Notes under the pieces: generated by a model
Database searches by the model: none
What the model saw: the letters and a program-made list of their open reading frames with translations, nothing else
Told to the model about the DNA's origin: nothing
Shown here: in pieces, positions 62,072 to 64,000 of the stretch
Layout: each line of letters opens with the position of its first letter
Numbering within the stretch: the first letter of the stretch is position 1
NCBI GenBank assembly: GCA_004297935.1
Contig: SCRE01000010.1
Coordinates: forward strand, 335,501 to 399,500
Length of the DNA: 64,000 bases
Direction: 5' to 3'
Source: Microbacteriaceae bacterium
GTDB taxonomy: Bacteria; Actinomycetota; Actinomycetes; Actinomycetales; Microbacteriaceae
Translations under genes and position numbers: made by a program

Positions 62072-62218
62072 CTCGGTCCTGCCCGACTGGGTTGTGCACT
62101 GACTCGGTCGTGCCCCGACGGGGCGACCCACTGGCGAGGCGGCGGCGCGCTTGCACCGGCTGTGCCGAGCGCCCGATGTGCCGAACCCCCCGCAGCCGAA
62201 CACGACGATGAAGCGTAG

Positions 62219-62254
62219 GCATTTAAACCGGATGATGTTACTTTTAAGCATGTC
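62219..62254 (+). promoter_or_regulatory. AT-rich imperfect inverted repeat before the cupin-hemerythrin gene
   Basis: GGCATTTAAA and TTTTAAGCATG arms flank CCGGATGATGTTAC, 33-68 bp upstream of ATG 62287. Possible operator or promoter for the adjacent Fe-S-type regulator. The remaining gap (62072-62218) holds only short CTGACTCGGTC direct repeats. Confidence 0.35.
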
Positions 62255-62286
62255 CCCAAACGGCATCCGAATGCAGGAGCACGCGC

Positions 62287-63306
62287 ATGAGCGAGGAACG
62301 ATTCACGATAGTTGCGGCCAGTGGTGATCTGCTGATCGGCGCTCTCCCCGTGGCGAAGGGTCGTGTCAGTTCGCGACGCATCCTGAAGGCCGCAGGCGCG
62401 CGGATCGTTCGACTGACGCTCGACGCCGGACAGATCCTCACCGAACACACGGCGGCGGTGCCGATCCTCATCCACGTTCTGGCCGGCGAGGTGCGCATCG
62501 ACACGGACGGAACGACACTCGATCTGCCGGCAGGCGCCGTCCTGCACCTCGACGCGCAACTCCCCCACTCTGTCGAGGCGCTCACGCCCGCACATCTCAC
62601 CTTGACACTCCTCGACGGGCACGACGCGGTGCGGCTCGGTCATGGCCGCGGCACCGCTCACGGGACCACGCACACGCAGCCACCGGCAGTGACACCAACA
62701 GGAGCACCGGCAACAGGTGCAGTCGGGGCTTCGTCGGCAGCAACGCGGACGTCTGCGTCACCGTCGGCTTCGGTCGCGGCCTTGATGACCTCGTCGTCGC
62801 TGACGAACATGCTCGTGTTCGCGACGAGTGGCGCCGATTCGGCCGCACTCACCGCGATCACTCGTCAGCACTCCGAACTGTCGGGGACGCTCGCAGCGAA
62901 TGCCGTCCGCCTGCTCGAGGCCGCTGCATCCGATGATCCAGACGCGTGGCGTGGCGCCCGCGCGAACCTGGTGACCTGGTGCCGCGAGTCACTGGCACTG
63001 CAGCTGGCTGCCGAGGCGGATGCGCTGTATGCGGCCGCGGAAGGCACTCCGGCGGGCGACGATGTCGTCCGCCGGCTGCGCGCAGGCATCGAGCACATCG
63101 ATGAGCTCATCGAACGGGTCGCCTCGGTGGACGAGGCCGCTGACCTGGCCGCTGCGACCATCTCGCTCCGGGTGGCCGTCGCGCGACACCTCTCGACCGA
63201 ATCGGAGCGACTGCTCCCGCTGCTCGCCGGGTCCTGTACGCATTCGCTTGCCTCGCTGTGGAATGAGCCGTTTCCCCGGCTCGATGCGGTGCCGTCCGCT
63301 CGGTAG
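62287..63306 (+). CDS. Cupin-hemerythrin fusion protein
   Basis: A 339-residue protein. Residues about 30-110 form a cupin barrel (ILTEHTAAVPILIHVLAGEV, LDLPAGAVLHLDAQLPHSVE) with two of the metal-binding His. A Thr/Ala/Pro-rich linker spans about 115-180. Residues about 190-330 look like a hemerythrin HHE four-helix bundle (ITRQHSELSGTLAANAVRLL, AGIEHIDELIERVA, VAVARHLSTESERLLPLLAG), with His and Glu ligands for a di-iron centre. In RIC/YtfE-type proteins such domains repair NO-damaged iron centres; the same is inferred here because of the neighbouring Fe-S-type regulator. ATG 62287. Confidence 0.85.
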   Translation: MSEERFTIVAASGDLLIGALPVAKGRVSSRRILKAAGARIVRLTLDAGQILTEHTAAVPILIHVLAGEVRIDTDGTTLDLPAGAVLHLDAQLPHSVEALTPAHLTLTLLDGHDAVRLGHGRGTAHGTTHTQPPAVTPTGAPATGAVGASSAATRTSASPSASVAALMTSSSLTNMLVFATSGADSAALTAITRQHSELSGTLAANAVRLLEAAASDDPDAWRGARANLVTWCRESLALQLAAEADALYAAAEGTPAGDDVVRRLRAGIEHIDELIERVASVDEAADLAAATISLRVAVARHLSTESERLLPLLAGSCTHSLASLWNEPFPRLDAVPSAR

Positions 63307-63338
63307 CAGCAACTCGGTTCCGTGCCGGCATCGGCCGC

Positions 63339-63677
63339 TCAGTCCTGGTGCGGGAGCCAGGCCTCGGGCGGCGCTGCACGACCGGTCTCGTCCAGCCATT
63401 GCTCACCCTGCTGTTGCAGCGCGTTGATCAGCGGAAAGATCTGCTCCGCAGGGATCCGCACGCGCGCACCGACGACGGCGGGCAGCACCGCGTGACGCAT
63501 CTCGCCGGTCTCCGGATCCGGCACCGGTTGCGGCGGGTTCTTGATCGACAGAAAGTCGAGTACGAAGTTCTGCGGCGTATGCCACACGTTCACGAAGTCG
63601 GCGAACTTCCCGACCTCCCGGTGAGCGGGCACGTCGATGGAGATCTGCACGGGCAGCTGCTTGTTGTCGTCGCTCAT
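63339..63677 (-). CDS. DUF3467 family protein
   Basis: A 112-residue cytoplasmic protein. IDVPAHREVGKFADFVNVWH, TPQNFVLDFLSI and ARVRIPAEQIFPLINALQQQ are the DUF3467 blocks; the fold is an immunoglobulin-like beta sandwich of unknown function widespread in bacteria. ATG 63677. It converges with the cupin-hemerythrin gene, 32 bp between stops. Confidence 0.9.
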   Translation of the reverse strand: MSDDNKQLPVQISIDVPAHREVGKFADFVNVWHTPQNFVLDFLSIKNPPQPVPDPETGEMRHAVLPAVVGARVRIPAEQIFPLINALQQQGEQWLDETGRAAPPEAWLPHQD

Positions 63678-63838
63678 AACGACACCGTAGTCCCCCATGA
63701 TGGCAACGGGCGGCAGCCGCCTTGCGGATCGCGACGGTGCCACTGAATCGCGTGAGCGCGCCCAAGCGTATCTACAGGTTCTTGCCGATAAGCCCCGCTT
63801 CCTGCCGACAAGCCCCGCCGGGCAAGGAGGCTTAACGC

Positions 63839-63870
63839 AGGAAAGCCACCCCCGAAGGGATGGCTTTCCT
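63839..63870 (-). terminator. rRNA operon terminator
   Basis: AGGAAAGCCA (63839-63848) pairs with TGGCTTTCCT (63861-63870), a perfect 10-bp stem with a CCCCCGAAGGGA loop, about 16 bp after the 5S end. It ends the minus-strand rRNA operon that enters from the right. Confidence 0.92.
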
Positions 63871-63885
63871 GGTGTTTCACGTTGG

Positions 63886-64000
63886 GTCCGGCGGTGTCCT
63901 ACTCTCCCACGGGGTCTCCCCTGCAGTACCATCGGCGCTGAGAGTCTTAGCTTCCGGGTTCGGAATGGGACCGGGCGTTTCCCTCTCGCTATGGCCGCCG
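63886..64000 (-). rRNA. rrf: 5S ribosomal RNA, 5' end at or just beyond the window edge
   Basis: The minus strand reads GGCGGCCATAGCGAGAGGG at the right edge, then CCCATTCCGAACCCGGAAGC and TAGGACACCGCCGGAC, the conserved 5S helices I, III and V. The 3' end is estimated near 63886-63889 where the closing helix ends. The 23S and 16S genes should lie to the right. Confidence 0.93.

Overview
The window is high-GC actinobacterial DNA and looks chromosomal. The gene set and protein style fit the family Microbacteriaceae: GTG/TTG starts, long Pro/Ala-rich termini, an rpoB-rpoC operon, class II HelD, an actinobacterial type IV pilus locus, PxpABC, Lhr next to Nei, and GGTCGAGTA palindromic repeats. 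I cannot name a genus from sequence alone. The window opens inside a membrane-anchored protein gene and closes inside a 5S rRNA gene.

Layout. 1-4.8 kb: a Pro/Gln-rich membrane protein, an AbiEi/DUF559-like protein flanked by two copies of a 77-bp palindromic element, and an ABC-2 exporter pair. 4.8-18.5 kb: a complete minus-strand type IV pilus operon (pilB, pilT, pilC, major pilin, three minor pilin-like genes, prepilin peptidase, pilM, pilN, pilO) followed by two membrane protein genes. 19-23.7 kb: a divergent plus-strand secretion cluster with a TasA/CotN-like fibre protein, a fibronectin-III/ricin-lectin surface protein, an LAxTG-anchored protein and a SipW-type signal peptidase. Pili and surface fibres therefore sit head to head. 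23.7-32.5 kb: a second AbiEi/DUF559-like gene, then rpoB-rpoC. 32.8-35.3 kb: a two-component system with a membrane partner. 35.5-41.6 kb: a spermidine-synthase-like methyltransferase fold, pxpABC (5-oxoproline use), a TPR protein, SprT, DUF427 and ComB. 41.8-50.2 kb: HelD, a nucleoside deaminase, an SDR, a DEAD-box RNA helicase with a long structured leader, a GNAT, a Nudix-like protein and an esterase. 50.4-59.5 kb: Lhr, Nei, a ROK protein and an acyl-CoA synthetase. 59.5-64 kb: a repeat array, an HtrA-type protease, an Fe-S-type regulator followed by a cupin-hemerythrin protein, DUF3467 and 5S rRNA.

The most unusual signal is a dispersed palindromic repeat starting GGTCGAGTA. It lies between genes (46.0 kb, 59.5 kb) and also inside three unrelated genes: the ABC ATPase, pilN and lhr (three times). 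Every intragenic copy is read in the same frame, giving GRV/GRA-type peptides. One 116-bp copy in the ABC gene and one in lhr differ at only 5 positions, so two unrelated proteins share a nearly identical 39-residue segment. A second family of exactly 77 bp has three copies, two of them flanking the AbiEi/DUF559 gene. Arms of both families have been tandemly amplified (45-bp units at 59.5 kb, 15-bp units at 2.5 kb).
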